From NCBI GenBank assembly GCA_913031515.1, contig CAJWET010000092.1, forward strand, positions 1 through 6,448: 6,448 nt of DNA, given 5' to 3'. The notes below the pieces were generated by a model. That model saw nothing but the letters and a program-made list of their open reading frames with translations. It ran no database searches and had not been told where the DNA came from. Made by a program: the position numbers and the translations under genes. Positions within the stretch are counted from its first letter, which is position 1. The number at the start of each line of letters is the position of its first letter. This document shows positions 5,378-6,448 of this stretch, piece by piece. Source of the stretch: an uncultured Acidimicrobiaceae bacterium. GTDB taxonomy: Bacteria > Actinomycetota > Acidimicrobiia > Acidimicrobiales > UBA8592.

Positions 5378-6448
5378 ATGAGCGATCATCCCTCCGACAC
5401 CCCATATCCAAATGTTGGCCCCAAGCCAGATTTACCAAACATCGAAAAGTCTGTTCTATCACGGTGGTCGAAAGAGGAGACATTCCAAACTTCTATCGAC
5501 GGCCGCCCTCAAGACAATGAATACGTTTTCTTTGATGGCCCACCCTTTGCTAACGGGCTTCCCCATCATGGTCACCTCCTTACCGGCTATGTCAAAGATG
5601 TCATTCCTCGCTATCAAACGATGCGGGGGAAAAAAGTAGAACGACGTTTCGGTTGGGATTGCCATGGTCTACCTGCAGAAATGGAAAGCGAAAAACAATT
5701 AGGTGTCTCAGGAAGAACTGCAATCACAGAGTTCGGAATCCAAAATTTTAATGAGCATTGCCAGAAATCGGTCCTCAGATACACCGATGAGTGGGAAGAG
5801 ATTGTTCGTAGGCAAGCACGTTGGGTTGATTTCGAAAACGACTATAAAACGATGGACCTCTCATACATGGAATCCGTGATGTGGGCCTTCAAACAACTAT
5901 GGGAGAAAGGTTTAATCTACGAAGCATACCGGGTGATGCCTTACTCGTGGGGAGCAGAGACACCACTTTCAAATTTTGAAATACGTCTAGACGACGCTAC
6001 GCGACCTAGACAAGATCCAGCTATCACCGTCGCATTTGATTTGGAGCCGACTACAAATGACCCCGGAAAACTAAAGATACTTGCCTGGACGACAACACCA
6101 TGGACTTTGCCCAGTAATCTAGCTCTAGCGGTTGGGGCTGATATATCGTATTCAATTCTCGAATACGACAACCAATTCTTCATTTTGGGTACTGAAACGT
6201 TAGAGAACTACAGCCCCCAATTTCCTAAGGCGAAAGTCTATGGAACCATACAGGGGAGAGAAATGCTCGGCCGAAGGTACACTCCGCTTTTCGATTATTT
6301 CGCCGATCACGATCCAAATGCTTTTCAAATCATCGAAGGTGACTTCATCGACACAGAGGAAGGTACTGGCGTAGTCCATATCGCTCCGGGGTTTGGTGAA
6401 GATGACCAGAGGATCGCTACCAATAATCAAATTGGGATCCTTGTCCCA
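5378..6448 (+). CDS. ileS: Isoleucyl-tRNA synthetase, eukaryote-like type, N-terminal 357 residues (runs off right edge)
   Basis: Class I aminoacyl-tRNA synthetase that charges tRNA-Ile with isoleucine. The frame is open from ATG 5378 to the window end. The HIGH-type nucleotide-binding motif is HHGH at residues 63-66 inside PPFANGLPHHGHLLTGYVKD. It is followed by RRFGWDCHGLPAE (89-101), RYTDEWEEIVRRQARWVDF, and ESVMWAFKQLWEKGL. The CP1 editing domain begins in the window: WTTTPWTLPSN (237-247) and GTGVVHIAPGFGEDD (329-343), with D343 in the place of the conserved editing aspartate. The catalytic-domain blocks read like M. tuberculosis IleRS, that is the eukaryote-like IleS2 type, not the E. 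coli type. The KMSKR loop, anticodon-binding domain and C-terminus lie outside. The protein starts directly in the family sequence (YPNVGPKPDLPNIEKSVLSRW), supporting this ATG. Confidence 0.97.
   Translation, partial: MSDHPSDTPYPNVGPKPDLPNIEKSVLSRWSKEETFQTSIDGRPQDNEYVFFDGPPFANGLPHHGHLLTGYVKDVIPRYQTMRGKKVERRFGWDCHGLPAEMESEKQLGVSGRTAITEFGIQNFNEHCQKSVLRYTDEWEEIVRRQARWVDFENDYKTMDLSYMESVMWAFKQLWEKGLIYEAYRVMPYSWGAETPLSNFEIRLDDATRPRQDPAITVAFDLEPTTNDPGKLKILAWTTTPWTLPSNLALAVGADISYSILEYDNQFFILGTETLENYSPQFPKAKVYGTIQGREMLGRRYTPLFDYFADHDPNAFQIIEGDFIDTEEGTGVVHIAPGFGEDDQRIATNNQIGILVP

Noticed and set aside
5459..5665. Minus-strand open frames opposite ileS (also at 5941-6183 and 6200-6430)
   Set aside because: They are antisense to conserved IleRS motifs and carry no domain of their own.

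Overview
The window reads as a stretch of core chromosome from a member of the Actinobacteriota with modest G+C (roughly mid-40s percent by eye). Three things point there: a bacterial proteasome activator (Bpa/PafE family), which goes with the 20S proteasome of actinobacteria; an isoleucyl-tRNA synthetase of the eukaryote-like type found in mycobacteria; and the linkage of ileS, lspA, an RluD-type pseudouridine synthase and dnaE, which recalls the Mycobacterium tuberculosis Rv1536-Rv1547 neighbourhood. The modest G+C and the divergence from mycobacteria suggest a streamlined aquatic lineage such as Acidimicrobiia, but that placement is inference.

Layout. Six genes lie on the minus strand, read from right to left: a TraR/DksA-like protein (5177 to 4731), lspA (4665 to 4162), an RluD-family pseudouridine synthase (4169 to 3237), an alkaline-phosphatase-superfamily phosphodiesterase (3237 to 2140), bpa (2102 to 1584) and the N-terminal 494 codons of dnaE (1482, running off the left edge). 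lspA and rluD overlap by 8 nt, and rluD and the phosphodiesterase overlap by 1 to 4 nt, so these three are probably translationally coupled. The other gaps are 37 to 101 nt. The simplest reading is one co-oriented transcription unit, perhaps with internal promoters. On the plus strand, divergent from the TraR/DksA-like gene across a 200-nt spacer, ileS starts at 5378 and runs off the right edge after 357 codons.

Function. The cluster is housekeeping: replication (DnaE), tRNA charging (IleRS), rRNA modification (RluD family), lipoprotein signal-peptide cleavage (LspA), probable transcription modulation (TraR/DksA-like), regulated proteolysis (Bpa), and an enzyme of unknown substrate (phosphodiesterase). 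I see no mobile element, CRISPR array, RNA gene or phage signature.

The most unusual points are the TraR/DksA-like protein, which keeps only one of four zinc-finger cysteines and carries a Lys/Ala/Pro tail encoded by a perfect 18-nt tandem repeat, and the placement of the proteasome activator and an uncharacterised phosphodiesterase within this unit. I did not find a clearly new multi-gene system.
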